From contig NZ_JBDXXH010000005.1 in the NCBI RefSeq assembly GCF_040373385.1, positions 62,001 through 126,000 of the forward strand: a DNA stretch of 64,000 nucleotides, read 5' to 3'. The notes under the pieces were generated by a model that searched no databases, was not told the DNA's origin, and saw only the letters and a program-made list of their open reading frames with translations. Of this stretch, positions 1 through 8,794 are shown in pieces (the stretch's first letter is position 1; each line of letters opens with the position of its first letter). Both the position numbers and the translations under genes were made by a program. The stretch comes from Nitratidesulfovibrio sp. GTDB lineage: Bacteria > Desulfobacterota > Desulfovibrionia > Desulfovibrionales > Desulfovibrionaceae.

Positions 1-1193
1 GCAACAGTGGTCTGGGCGATTTCCAGTTCCTCGTTGGTGGGCACCACCAGCACGGGCACGCGCTGGCCGGGCTTGCCGATGTGGCGCGCCTGGCCCGAAC
101 GCTTGGCGTTGACCGCCTCGTCGATGTCGATGCCCAGGATGTCCATGTCCTTGCACACGGCAGCGCGCAGGAAGTCGTCGTTCTCGCCGATGCCGGCGGT
201 GAACACGATGGCGTCCAGCTTGCCCACCACCACGGCGAACGAGCCGATGTACTTGCGGATGCGGTAGACGAACATCTGGAAGGCCAGTTCGGCCATCTCG
301 TCGCCCTTTTCACGGGCGGCGTGGATGTCGCGCATGTCGTTCATGCCGCACACGCCCTTCAGGCCGCTCTGCTTGTTCATCACGGTGTCGATTTCGGCGC
401 CGGACCAGCCCTTCTTTTCCATCAGGAAGGGGACCAGGGCGGGGTCGATGTCGCCGCAGCGGGTGCCCATCATCAGGCCTTCCAGCGGGGTGATGCCCAT
501 GGTGGTGTCTACGCAACGGCCGTTCTTCACGGCGGCCATGGAGCACCCGTTGCCGAGGTGGCAGGTGATGATGTTCAGTTCGTCCAGGGGCTTGCCCAGG
601 AATTCTGCGGTCTTCTTGGTGATGTAGCGGTGCGAGGTGCCGTGGAAGCCGTAGCGGCGGATGCGCAGCGTCTTGTACAGGTCGTAGGGCAGCGGGTAAA
701 GATACGCCTTCTTGGGCATGGTCTGGTGGAACTCGGTGTCGAACACGCCCACGGAAGGCGCGTGCGGGAAGAGTTCTTCCGCCACTTCGATGCCCGCAAG
801 GTTGGCGGGGTTGTGCAGCGGGCCCAGCGGAATGTAGTCGCGGATGATGCCCTTGGCCCATTCGTCGATCTTGACGGACTGCTTGATTTCTTCGCCGCCA
901 AGCAGCACGCGGTGACCCACGGCGTAGATTTCGCTCTTGTCGGCGATGACGCCCTTCTCGGCATCGGTGATCAGGTCCACGACTTTCTTCATGCCTTCGA
1001 CATGATTGGCGAACGCCTGTTCGAGGACGATCTTTTCCTCGGCGTCGGTGTCGGGCTTGATCTTGTGGGTCAGTTTGCCCATGCCTTCGCCGATGCGCTC
1101 GACAAGACCGGAACACAGGGACTTCTCGGTGGTCATGTCGATGAGCTGGTACTTGATGGACGAGCTGCCGGAGTTGATGACGAGTACGTTCAT
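1..1193 (-). CDS. ackA: Acetate kinase (3' end cut by window edge)
   Basis: Transfers phosphate from acetyl phosphate to ADP, giving acetate and ATP; this is the substrate-level ATP step of lactate oxidation, in the cytoplasm. The N-terminus reads MNVLVINSGSSSIKYQLIDM, the phosphate-binding strand typical of acetate kinases in the ASKHA superfamily. About 397 codons are present and the frame is still open at base 1 (last residues EIAQTTV), so only a few C-terminal residues are missing from a family of about 400 residues. The start at 1193 is preceded by an AAAGGA ribosome site 10 bases away. It is the last visible gene of the por-lctP-glcD-ldhB-pta-ackA series, 450 bases after pta, so it may also have its own promoter. 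Confidence 0.96.
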   Translation of the reverse strand, partial: MNVLVINSGSSSIKYQLIDMTTEKSLCSGLVERIGEGMGKLTHKIKPDTDAEEKIVLEQAFANHVEGMKKVVDLITDAEKGVIADKSEIYAVGHRVLLGGEEIKQSVKIDEWAKGIIRDYIPLGPLHNPANLAGIEVAEELFPHAPSVGVFDTEFHQTMPKKAYLYPLPYDLYKTLRIRRYGFHGTSHRYITKKTAEFLGKPLDELNIITCHLGNGCSMAAVKNGRCVDTTMGITPLEGLMMGTRCGDIDPALVPFLMEKKGWSGAEIDTVMNKQSGLKGVCGMNDMRDIHAAREKGDEMAELAFQMFVYRIRKYIGSFAVVVGKLDAIVFTAGIGENDDFLRAAVCKDMDILGIDIDEAVNAKRSGQARHIGKPGQRVPVLVVPTNEELEIAQTTV

Positions 1194-1219
1194 GCGGGTC
1201 TTTTCCTTTCGGGGTGTGG

Positions 1220-1249
1220 CCCTCCGGGGCGTGTGGGCGACCCGGAGGG
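1220..1249 (-). terminator. Perfect 9-bp inverted repeat upstream of ackA
   Basis: The arms CCCTCCGGG (1220-1228) and CCCGGAGGG (1241-1249) enclose a 12-base loop. The repeat lies in the ackA leader, about 27 bases before its start codon. No T-run follows it on the minus strand, so it is more likely an mRNA-stability or attenuation hairpin than a full terminator. Confidence 0.45.
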
Positions 1250-1615
1250 GCGGGTGCCGGGGGGAGTGTGGGCTGGCCCCCGGCTGTGGTTGCAAGTGTC
1301 CGGGGCTATTCCCAGATTGTCCTTTCGCCCGTTGGCTGACCGACCCGAAGGGCGCGGTGCGTGCCCGTTGGGCGAGCTTGCGAGCCTTACGGGCATCGAG
1401 CGCAGAGCGGTCAAACTTCGCCTTCCATTGCTTTGCTGTCCTTATCCGTAAGACTCGCGCTACGCGCTCGCCAAACGGCTAAGGCTCGGTCAAATACGAG
1501 AAGAGTACGCTCTGCGGTCGCCATCCGTAATGCTCGAAGACTCGCATAACGGCTGCCGCACTCCCTCATGGCAGGCTCGTTTTCCTTGCCAACGAACGAA
1601 AATCCTAATCTGGAA

Positions 1616-1639
1616 ACAGCCCCAGGAAGATAGGGCTGT
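1616..1639 (-). terminator. Terminator-like hairpin after pta
   Basis: On the minus strand, five bases after the pta stop, ACAGCCC pairs with GGGCTGT across a 10-base loop and is followed by TTTCC. The 7-bp stem and short T-run suggest partial termination or processing between pta and ackA. Confidence 0.55.
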
Positions 1640-1643
1640 CAGC

Positions 1644-3758
1644 CTAGATAAGGCCCTTCTCGGCCTGCGCCTGAATGGCGGTGATGGCCACGGTGTTCAC
1701 GATGTCGGGCACCGTGCAGCCACGCGACAGGTCGTTGACGGGCTTGTTCAGGCCCTGCAGCACCGGGCCGATGGCCACGGCCCCGGCGGCGCGCTGCACG
1801 GCCTTGTAGGTGTTGTTGCCGGTGTTCAGGTCGGGGAAGATGAACACCGTGGCCTGACCGGCCACCTGGCTGCCGGGAAGCTTGGTGCGCGCGACATCCA
1901 TGTCGATGGCGGCGTCGTACTGCAACGGGCCTTCCAGCAGCAGTTCCGGCGCGCGTTCCTTGGCGATGCGGGTGGCCTCGATGACCTTTTCCACGTCCGC
2001 GCCCTTGCCGGACGAGCCGGTGGAGTACGACAGCATGGCCACGCGCGGCTCGATGCCGAAGATGCGCGCGGTGTGGGCCGAGTTGATGGCGATTTCGGCC
2101 AGCTGTTCCGCCGTGGGGTTGGGGTTCACCGCGCAGTCGCCGAAGGCCAGCACGCGGTCCTTCAGGCACATCAGGAACACGCTGGACACGATGGAGAAGC
2201 CGGGCTTGGTCTTGATGAACTCGAACGCCGGGCGGATGGTGTGCGCCGTGGTGTTGATGGAGCCGGAAACCATGCCCTCCGCGTCGCCCTTGTGCACCAT
2301 CATGGTGCCGAAGTAGGTGACGTCGTTCATGGTGTCGCGGGCGCGTTCGATGCTGACGCCCTTGTGCTTGCGCAGTTCGAAGTAGGCCTGGGCGTATTCC
2401 TCGAACTTGGGCGACAGGTTGGGCTGGATGATCTGCACGCCGTCCAGGGCGATGCCCAGTTCGCTGACCTTGGAGCCCACCTTGTCGGCGTCGCCCAGCA
2501 GGATGATGTCGGCAACCTCGCGCCGGGCCAGGATGTCGGCGGCGCGCAGGATGCGTTCCTCCACCCCTTCGGGCAGCACGATGCGCATGCGGTTCTGCTT
2601 GGCGCGCTCGATCAGGTTGAACTCGAACATCATGGGGGTGATGCGGCTGGACTTGCGGTTGATCAGGCGGCGGCCCAGTTCCTGGCTGTCCACGCAACGC
2701 TCGAACAGGCCGAGGGCGGTGTTGATCTTGCGCTCGTTGTCCGGCTCGATCTTGCCGTACAGCTCGTTCAGGGTCTGGATGGTCTTGTAGGTGTGGTCCT
2801 TTACCGACAGGATGGGAATGGGCACCCCGGTCCAGCCTTCGATGAGGCGGTGCACGTTGGGCGCGGGCTGGATGCCGCCGGTCAGCAGCATGCCCGAAAT
2901 GTCGGGATAGGCGCCGGAAAGGCGGGTGGCGAGGCCGGTGAGGATGATGTCCGAACGATCACCGGGGGTGATCACGAGGCAACCGGGGGTGACGTAGTCG
3001 AGGAAATTGCCGATCTGCATGGCGGCGATGACGTAGTCGTCCACCAGGGTATCCATGCGGCCATGGCCGTACAGCACCTGGGCGTTCAGCCACTTCTTCA
3101 CGTCGCCCATGGTGGGCTTGCCCAGGGTGGGTTCCTCGGGCACCACGTACACGGCCAGGGGGTTGGAGCAGTTGACCTTGCACTCCAGGCTGCTGATGAC
3201 CACGTCGCGTTCGGCGTCGGTGACCGAGGCGCGGTTGATCACCGCGGCCACGATGTCCAGCCCCTTTTCGTCCAGCAGGTCGATGGTCAGCTGGGTGGAG
3301 GCGACGATTTCGTGGGCGGTCTTCTGCTGGCCATTGGCCACCACCATCACGGGGCAGCCGAGGTTGGCGGCGATGTCGGCGTTCAGGTCGAATTCGAAGG
3401 CGGCATCCTTGCCCAGAAAGTCGGTGCCCTCGCAGAGCACGAAGTCGTAGCTGTCTTCCAGCTGCTTGTACTTCTTCAGGATGTTTTCAAGCAGCGTGGC
3501 GTGCTGACCGTTGTTGATCAGCTCCCGGGCGTCCTGCAGCGAGTACGCGTAGGTGTCGGCCACGGGGATGTCGAGGTTGAAGTGGGTCAGGATGAGGTTG
3601 GTGTCGTGGTCCACCGCATCCGTGACGGGCCTGTTGATGATGGGGCGGAAGAAGGCGACCTTGCGGATGTCGCGCAGCAATAGCTGCATCATGCCGAGCA
3701 CCACGGCGGACTTGCCGCTCTTCGATTCCGTCGCGGTGATGTACAGATTGTTGGCCAT
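1644..3758 (-). CDS. pta: Phosphate acetyltransferase
   Basis: Converts acetyl-CoA and phosphate to acetyl phosphate and CoA, feeding acetate kinase. The protein is 704 residues, the long form of the family. An N-terminal P-loop domain starts MANNLYITATESKSGKS (P-loop about residues 10-17), a DRTGG-type regulatory region follows, and the C-terminal third (from about 375, FNLIERAKQNRMRIVLPEG) is the PTA_PTB catalytic domain. The start at 3758 was chosen because AAGGAGA lies just upstream; the reading frame stays open to 4097, but that extension has no family resemblance and crosses the duplicated element. The gene follows the lactate dehydrogenase Fe-S subunit after a hairpin-rich 366-bp gap. 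Confidence 0.96.
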   Translation of the reverse strand: MANNLYITATESKSGKSAVVLGMMQLLLRDIRKVAFFRPIINRPVTDAVDHDTNLILTHFNLDIPVADTYAYSLQDARELINNGQHATLLENILKKYKQLEDSYDFVLCEGTDFLGKDAAFEFDLNADIAANLGCPVMVVANGQQKTAHEIVASTQLTIDLLDEKGLDIVAAVINRASVTDAERDVVISSLECKVNCSNPLAVYVVPEEPTLGKPTMGDVKKWLNAQVLYGHGRMDTLVDDYVIAAMQIGNFLDYVTPGCLVITPGDRSDIILTGLATRLSGAYPDISGMLLTGGIQPAPNVHRLIEGWTGVPIPILSVKDHTYKTIQTLNELYGKIEPDNERKINTALGLFERCVDSQELGRRLINRKSSRITPMMFEFNLIERAKQNRMRIVLPEGVEERILRAADILARREVADIILLGDADKVGSKVSELGIALDGVQIIQPNLSPKFEEYAQAYFELRKHKGVSIERARDTMNDVTYFGTMMVHKGDAEGMVSGSINTTAHTIRPAFEFIKTKPGFSIVSSVFLMCLKDRVLAFGDCAVNPNPTAEQLAEIAINSAHTARIFGIEPRVAMLSYSTGSSGKGADVEKVIEATRIAKERAPELLLEGPLQYDAAIDMDVARTKLPGSQVAGQATVFIFPDLNTGNNTYKAVQRAAGAVAIGPVLQGLNKPVNDLSRGCTVPDIVNTVAITAIQAQAEKGLI

Positions 3759-3966
3759 GCATATCTCCTTGGTGCCCCGCACCCGGGTGGGGTGCGGCAC
3801 TGGGCGGGCGCGGCGAGGCGTCCATGGATCGTACATCGGCGGCACGGCCGCCGGTGTTTCCGGGCCTGGCCCGGTGAGCCAAACGGCCCGCGGAACATTC
3901 CGCGGGTCCGAAATCCCCTGACGGGGGGCCGCCGTTCGGCCCCCCGCCGGGGAATGATACCAGAGC

Positions 3967-4030
3967 GCGGCGCGGCATGCGCGCCCGATCATCAAGTATA
4001 TAATCCGTGGGCACGGCCAGGCCGCGCCCG
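3967..4030. repeat. Duplicated 64-bp element, copy 1
   Basis: Nearly identical to 4051-4113 at an offset of 84 bases. Both contain CGCGCCCGATCATCAAGTA followed by TATAATCC and a near-perfect dyad GGCACGGCC-A-GGCCGCGCC. Differences are A/G in the GGC(A/G)TGCG portion and a one-base indel after TATAATCC. Confidence 0.9.
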
Positions 4031-4050
4031 CTCGCCATCCTGTCTGACCT

Positions 4051-4113
4051 GCGGCGCGGCGTGCGCGCCCGATCATCAAGTATATAATCCGGGGCACGGC
4101 CAGGCCGCGCCCC
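4051..4113. repeat. Duplicated 64-bp element, copy 2
   Basis: Second copy, starting 12 bases beyond the stop codon of the Fe-S subunit gene. On the minus strand it would fold first as a stem of about 11 bp (GGGGCGCGGCC with GGCCGTGCCCC, one G-U pair). Confidence 0.9.
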
Positions 4114-4124
4114 GGATGTCCGTT

Positions 4125-5417
4125 CTACCGCAGCGAATCCGCGTACAGTTCGATGGAGTGCTTCACCGCCACCTTGGCCCCATGCTGCGAGAGCATGTCG
4201 GTCATTTGCAGCATGCAGGCGGGGCAGCCGGTGGACACCACCTGGGCACCGGTGGCCAGGATGTTGTCGCGCTTGCGCTCGCCGATTTGCTTGGACAGTT
4301 CGTAGTGGTACAGGTTGAAGCTGCCGCCCGAACCGCAGCAGCGGTCGCATTCGGCCATTTCCACCAGTTCGTACTTGGGGTTCATGCCGATGAGGGCGCG
4401 CGGCTGCGAGGTGACGCCGAGCGACTTCTTCATGTGGCAGGAATCGTGGAAGGTCACCTTCACGCCGCCCTTGGCCGGGGCCTCGGGCGAAACGCCCAGC
4501 ACGTCCACCACGAACTGGTTCACGTCCATGACCTTGTCGTGCAGGGCGCGAATCTGGTCGCGCATGGGGGCCGGGTAGTCCTCCATGAGCTTGGGCCAGA
4601 TTTCCTTGATGGTGGCGGTGCAGGTGGCGCACGGGGTCACCAGGTAGTCGAAGCCGCCCTTGGAGAACAGGTCGAGGTTGATCTTGACCAGTTTGTCGTA
4701 GGCCACGCGGTCGCCCGACGAGATGGCGGGGATGCCGCAGCAGGCCTGGCCTTCGGGCATGTACACGCCAACGCCGTGGTATTCGAACACCTTCAGGCAG
4801 GCTTCGGCCACGCTGACGAACATCTTGTCGCCAAGGCAGCCCGGGAAGAAGGCGACGCGCTTGCCGCTCTTGCCCGCCGGGGTGTCCAGCGCCTTCACCT
4901 TGCTGTGCAGCGACTGCGTGGCAAGGCCCACGAAGTGACGGTCGCCGATGATGGGCGACAGCACCTTGGAGCACGAGGAGCCGAGCAGGTCGTCCACCTT
5001 GCTGGTGAAGATGCCCTGGAACTTCGAGCCGATGTCGAGCAGGGCGTTGAACAGGGCGGGCTTGGTCAGCATGCCGCGCAGGATGGCCTTCTTGACCGGC
5101 GAGAGGCCCATGTAGGTGTTCACGATGACACGGGCACGCAGGAAGATGTCCATGACCTTCACGCCCGACGGGCAGTTGGCCCCGCACGAGCCGCACAGCA
5201 GACACTTGTTCAGCTTTTCCTGAACACCGGCCGCGTCGTGGATCATTTCCTTGGCAAGGTTTTCGAGCAGCGCGATCTTGCCGCGCGTAACGTCCGCCTC
5301 TTTCATGGTCTCGGCAAACACGGGGCAGACGGCCTGGCACATGCCGCACTTCATGCAGCCGACCATCTGGTCGTCCAGCTCGTGCAGCAGCTTGGCGAGT
5401 TTGGTAAGGTCTGCCAT
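4125..5417 (-). CDS. Lactate dehydrogenase Fe-S subunit (GlcF/LdhB-like, CCG domains)
   Basis: Predicted electron-transfer partner of the neighbouring FAD subunit, passing electrons from lactate oxidation towards the membrane. The protein is 430 residues. Two ferredoxin-type clusters are visible, C21-x2-C24-x2-C27-x3-C31-P and CLLCGSCGANCPSG near residues 70-85, followed by two cysteine-rich CCG regions (CCGIPAISSGD and CCGSGGSFNL). This is the heterodisulfide-reductase / glycolate-oxidase Fe-S subunit layout. The start at 5417 lies 4 bases after the glcD-like stop with a GGAG site, so the pair is translationally linked. In D. vulgaris the equivalent pair is assigned to D-lactate oxidation (established knowledge); substrate stereochemistry cannot be read from sequence. 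Confidence 0.9.
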   Translation of the reverse strand: MADLTKLAKLLHELDDQMVGCMKCGMCQAVCPVFAETMKEADVTRGKIALLENLAKEMIHDAAGVQEKLNKCLLCGSCGANCPSGVKVMDIFLRARVIVNTYMGLSPVKKAILRGMLTKPALFNALLDIGSKFQGIFTSKVDDLLGSSCSKVLSPIIGDRHFVGLATQSLHSKVKALDTPAGKSGKRVAFFPGCLGDKMFVSVAEACLKVFEYHGVGVYMPEGQACCGIPAISSGDRVAYDKLVKINLDLFSKGGFDYLVTPCATCTATIKEIWPKLMEDYPAPMRDQIRALHDKVMDVNQFVVDVLGVSPEAPAKGGVKVTFHDSCHMKKSLGVTSQPRALIGMNPKYELVEMAECDRCCGSGGSFNLYHYELSKQIGERKRDNILATGAQVVSTGCPACMLQMTDMLSQHGAKVAVKHSIELYADSLR

Positions 5418-5421
5418 GGCG

Positions 5422-6807
5422 TTAGGCTCCGATGATCTTGCCAGGATTCAGGATGTACTTGGGGTCGATGGCACGCTTCATGTTGCGCGAGAACTCGATG
5501 GTGGCCTTGGAGGTTTCCTTCTCCATCCACTTCGACTTGGCCATGCCGATGCCATGTTCGCCCGACAGGGTACCCTGCAGCGAAAGGGCCACGTCGAAGA
5601 TTTCGTCCACGGCGTGTTCCACGCGCTCGAACTCGTGCTTGTCGCGGCGGTCGCACATGATGGTCGGGTGCAGGTTGCCGTCGCCCGCGTGACCGAAGGT
5701 GCCGATGGTGATGTTGTACTTGGCCGCGATGTCATTGATGGCCTTGACCATGGCAGGAATCTTGGAACGCGGCACGGTGGCGTCTTCAAGCACGGTGGTG
5801 GGCTTGGCGCGGGCAAGGGCGGGCAGCGCGTTGCGGCGGGCTTCCCACAGCTTGAACTTTTCGGCGGCGTCCTTGGCCACCTTGATTTCGATGGCGCCGA
5901 CCTTGTTCAGTACCTTTTCCACCTTCTCGGCGTCGTCGGCCACCTGACCGGCGTGGCCGTCCACTTCGATGAGCAGGATGGCCTGGGCGTCGCGCGGCAG
6001 GCCGGCCTTGGTGAAGTCGTCAACGTAGCGGATGGTGGCCTGGTCCATGAATTCCAGGGTGCAGGGCACCACGTGGGCGGCGATGATGCCGGCAACGGCC
6101 TCGGACGCCTTGTTCACGTCGTCGAACACGGCCATCATGGCCTTGGAGGCCTGGGGCGGCGGCACCAGCTTCAGGATGATCTGGCTGAACACGCCAAGGG
6201 TGCCTTCGGACGCCACCATGAGACCGGCGAGGTTGTAGCCGGTCACGCACTTGACGGTGCGCGAACCGGTCTTCACCAGGCCGCCGTTGACGTCGAAAAA
6301 TTCGATCCCCATCACGTAGTCCTTGGTCACGCCGTACTTCAGGCCGCGCAGGCCACCGGCGTTCTCGGCCACGTTGCCACCAATGGTGGACACGGCCTGC
6401 GAACCCGGATCGGGCGGGTAGAAGAGGCCGCGCTTGGCCACTTCCGCCGCGAACTTGGCGGTGACAACGCCGGGCTCGACCACGGCGTACAGGTCTTCCT
6501 CGTTGATTTCGATGATGCGGCTCAGGCTGTTGGTCAGGATGACGATGCCTTCACGCGGGTCGGGGATGGTGCCGCCGGAAAGGTTGGTGCCCGCGCCGCG
6601 AACGGTGATGGGGTTGCCGTTCTCGTTGCACAGGCGAACGACCTTGCCGAGCTGCTCGGTGGTGGTGGGGCGCACCACCAGGGCGGGCACCACGGCTTCG
6701 AGCACGGCGGAATCGTAGGAGTACGACTGGCGGTCGGCCTCGCTGGTGAACACGTTGTCCTTGCCGACGACGGCTTCGAATTCCTTGATCAGGGCTGCAC
6801 TGGGCAT
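5422..6807 (-). CDS. FAD-linked lactate dehydrogenase catalytic subunit (GlcD/DLD family)
   Basis: Predicted to oxidise lactate to pyruvate with FAD; acts with the Fe-S subunit downstream. The protein is 461 residues from the chosen start. The PCMH-type FAD-binding domain shows GAGTNLSGGTIPD and GGNVAENAGGLRGLKYGVT, and the C-terminal half shows the oxidase cap with FGHAGDGNLHPTI and SGEHGIGMAK, all classic for the GlcD/D-lactate dehydrogenase family. The start MPSAALIKEF at 6807 has a GGAGG site directly upstream; the frame stays open to 6924, but the extra 39 residues are proline/arginine-rich translation of the leader. A strong hairpin separates it from the permease gene. Confidence 0.92.
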   Translation of the reverse strand: MPSAALIKEFEAVVGKDNVFTSEADRQSYSYDSAVLEAVVPALVVRPTTTEQLGKVVRLCNENGNPITVRGAGTNLSGGTIPDPREGIVILTNSLSRIIEINEEDLYAVVEPGVVTAKFAAEVAKRGLFYPPDPGSQAVSTIGGNVAENAGGLRGLKYGVTKDYVMGIEFFDVNGGLVKTGSRTVKCVTGYNLAGLMVASEGTLGVFSQIILKLVPPPQASKAMMAVFDDVNKASEAVAGIIAAHVVPCTLEFMDQATIRYVDDFTKAGLPRDAQAILLIEVDGHAGQVADDAEKVEKVLNKVGAIEIKVAKDAAEKFKLWEARRNALPALARAKPTTVLEDATVPRSKIPAMVKAINDIAAKYNITIGTFGHAGDGNLHPTIMCDRRDKHEFERVEHAVDEIFDVALSLQGTLSGEHGIGMAKSKWMEKETSKATIEFSRNMKRAIDPKYILNPGKIIGA

Positions 6808-6936
6808 GCGGATAATCCTCCGGGTCAAGCGTTGCTCCACCTCCGTCACCGGGAAAGGGCGAGGCGGCGGAAACCGTAACGGAGCGGATGGCCCCACTCC
6901 TTTCCTGGCTGTATGTTCAGCCACTCCTCTGTTGAA

Positions 6937-6967
6937 AAGGGGGGCGGGGCGTTGCCCCGCCCCCCTT
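6937..6967 (-). terminator. Strong intrinsic-terminator-like hairpin after lactate permease
   Basis: Perfect 14-bp arms, AAGGGGGGCGGGGC and GCCCCGCCCCCCTT, with a 3-base loop. On the minus strand the stem runs into TTTTC. It lies 11 bases past the permease stop and 130 bases before the glcD-like start. It should give partial termination or a stable 3' end for the por-lctP message. Confidence 0.75.
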
Positions 6968-6978
6968 GCACCTCGAAA

Positions 6979-8688
6979 CTAGAACAGGTTGGAGTACGCC
7001 CCGAAGCTGAACACGCTGGCGATGATGCCCACGACGATGCCGTAGAGGGCAAAGGGCCAGAAGGTACGCTTCAGGATCATGCCTTCGCGGCCGATCAGGC
7101 CGGTAACGGCGCAGACGGCAACGATGTTGTGGATGCACACCATGTTGCCCATGGCGCCACCGGCCACCTGGGCGGCCACGATGATCTGGCGGGGCAGGTT
7201 GAGCTGCTGCGCAACGCCCCACTGGAATTCGGCGAACAGAAGGTCCGAAACGGTGTTCGAACCGGTGATGAACGCGCCAAGGCCGCCCACGTAAGAGGCC
7301 AGCATGGGCCAGGCGTTGCCCGCAAAGGCGGCGACAGTCTTGGCCATGGCCAGGGGCATGGAGGGGTAGCTGTTGGGGTTCAGGGCCACATCGGCCACGC
7401 CGGAACCGCGGAAGATGGACACCAGGGCCACGGCGGCGAACAGCGCGATGGTGGGCGCCTTCATCTTGGAGAACGATTCGGCCCAGGCCTTCTTGACCGC
7501 GTCACCCTTCATGCCGTGCAGCACGATGGTCAGCAGGGCCACAAGGGTGAAGGGAATGGTGCCGGGCAGGTACAGGTAGTCGATGGAGGCGGAAACGCCC
7601 TTGTAGCCGAGCAGGTTGGCGAAGGGGATCTTCTGGGCGGCCAGGAAGCCTTTCAGGCCCAAGGCGGGAATGCGGGTCAGCACCAGGATGATGCCGATGA
7701 GGATATAGGGCAGCCACGCCATGAGCTGGCTCATGTGCGGCTTGAATTCGGTGTTGGTGCTGGTGGCGATGGAGCCGGTCCATTCAGCTTCCCAGGTGGA
7801 CTGGGGGCCGAAGTCCCAGGTTTCCTTGGGCACGCAGAAGCCCTTCTTGGCGCCAGCCACGATGATGCCAAGGCCCACCAGGCCGCCGATCAGCGACGGG
7901 AATTCGGGGCCCACCAGCCAGGCGAAGGTGAGGTAGGGCACGATGAAGGCCACGGCCGCGAACACGCAGAACTGCCACGCGGCAAAGCCTTCGGACCACG
8001 ACTTCTTCTGGCCGTAGAAACGGGTAAGGAAGCCCAGCATGAAGATGGGCAGGATGAAGATCATGGGGCCGTGCATGGTGGTGACCCACTGGCCGATGAC
8101 CTTGGCGAAGGTGCCGAAGTCGGTGAAGTTCAGGCCGGGGTTGGCGGCGGCGGCGTCCTTGACCAGCGGGGCAAGGAACTGGAGGCCGATCAGGATGGGC
8201 GTGCCCACCGCGCCGAACGACACGCAGAACGAGTTGAACACAAGGCAGATGACGGCGGCGGCCAGCGGCGGAAAGCCGAGGGACAGCAGCAGCGGGGCAG
8301 CCAGCGCGGCGGGCGTGCCGAAGCCGGCGGCGCCTTCGATGAAGGCCGCGAACATGTAGCCGATGATGATCGCCTGAATGCGCCTGTCACGGCTGATGTT
8401 CTGCATTCCGTACTGGATGGTTTCCATGCCGCCGGAATATTTCAGGGTGTACAGGATGATGATGGCCCCGAACACGATGATCAGCACGCCGATTGCGGTG
8501 ATCACGCCCTGTAGCGACAGGGCGGCGATGTAGCCCACGGGCAGGTTCCAGGCGCCAATGGCGCCAAGTACGCAGACAAGCCAGGCCAAGGGCATGGCGC
8601 GGGTGGAGGGCCAGCGCATGCCGACCATGAGCACCAGGGCCACAAGGATGGGCAACAATGCCACCAATGCAAGCAGTTCCAATGACAT
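6979..8688 (-). CDS. lctP: L-lactate permease (LctP/LldP family)
   Basis: Inner-membrane lactate uptake carrier of 569 residues, close to the usual family length of about 550. The sequence is a series of hydrophobic helices with characteristic stretches such as FIEGAAGFGTPAALAAPLLL and the C-terminal FITGSNTVSDLLFAEFQWGV, both strongly family-specific. The start MSLELLALVALLPI at 8688 has AGAGGAG upstream; the frame remains open to 8793 through leader sequence. It sits between por and the dehydrogenase pair, so uptake, oxidation and pyruvate cleavage are encoded in one run. Confidence 0.96.
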   Translation of the reverse strand: MSLELLALVALLPILVALVLMVGMRWPSTRAMPLAWLVCVLGAIGAWNLPVGYIAALSLQGVITAIGVLIIVFGAIIILYTLKYSGGMETIQYGMQNISRDRRIQAIIIGYMFAAFIEGAAGFGTPAALAAPLLLSLGFPPLAAAVICLVFNSFCVSFGAVGTPILIGLQFLAPLVKDAAAANPGLNFTDFGTFAKVIGQWVTTMHGPMIFILPIFMLGFLTRFYGQKKSWSEGFAAWQFCVFAAVAFIVPYLTFAWLVGPEFPSLIGGLVGLGIIVAGAKKGFCVPKETWDFGPQSTWEAEWTGSIATSTNTEFKPHMSQLMAWLPYILIGIILVLTRIPALGLKGFLAAQKIPFANLLGYKGVSASIDYLYLPGTIPFTLVALLTIVLHGMKGDAVKKAWAESFSKMKAPTIALFAAVALVSIFRGSGVADVALNPNSYPSMPLAMAKTVAAFAGNAWPMLASYVGGLGAFITGSNTVSDLLFAEFQWGVAQQLNLPRQIIVAAQVAGGAMGNMVCIHNIVAVCAVTGLIGREGMILKRTFWPFALYGIVVGIIASVFSFGAYSNLF

Positions 8689-8759
8689 CAAAACGCTCCT
8701 CTTCTGTTGTGCGTGACCCGCCCCCGGAGTGCACCCGCCGGGATTGGGAAAGGTATGTA

Positions 8760-8794
8760 AGTGCCGGAGGGGTTTGCACCTCCCCTCCGGCACT
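8760..8794 (-). terminator. Intercistronic hairpin between por and lactate permease
   Basis: Perfect 13-bp arms AGTGCCGGAGGGG (8760-8772) and CCCCTCCGGCACT (8782-8794) with a 9-base loop, 16 bases after the por stop. There is no T-run, so mRNA stabilisation of the por segment is as likely as termination. Confidence 0.7.

Larger units (their letters stand above)
1194..1643. other. 450-bp pta-ackA intergenic region
   Basis: I see no gene here. It holds a terminator-like hairpin just after pta and a 9-bp perfect inverted repeat near ackA (both listed separately). The middle, roughly 1300-1600, looks less GC-rich than its surroundings and contains imperfect direct repeats: a block beginning TCCGTAA near 1445 and one beginning TCCGTAAT near 1525 both end in AACGGCT. 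A promoter for ackA could lie here, but no clear -35/-10 pair was found. Confidence 0.5.
3759..4124 (-). other. Hairpin-rich 366-bp gap between ldhB-like gene and pta
   Basis: No gene is seen. In minus-strand order the gap holds two copies of a 64-bp duplicated element (4113-4051 and 4030-3967), a GC-rich hairpin around 3918-3955, a tight dyad CCCGCGGAA-CA-TTCCGCGGG (about 3886-3905), and an 8-bp hairpin (3777-3797) just ahead of the pta ribosome site. This density of structure suggests mRNA processing or attenuation between the dehydrogenase and Pta segments. Confidence 0.6.

Noticed and set aside
1644..4097. Longer pta frame starting at 4097
   Set aside because: The extra N-terminal part translates the duplicated element; the internal ATG at 3758 has a good ribosome site and matches the family start.
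3792..5435. Long plus-strand frame opposite the Fe-S subunit gene
   Set aside because: Low-complexity translation over well-supported motifs of the minus gene; a shadow.
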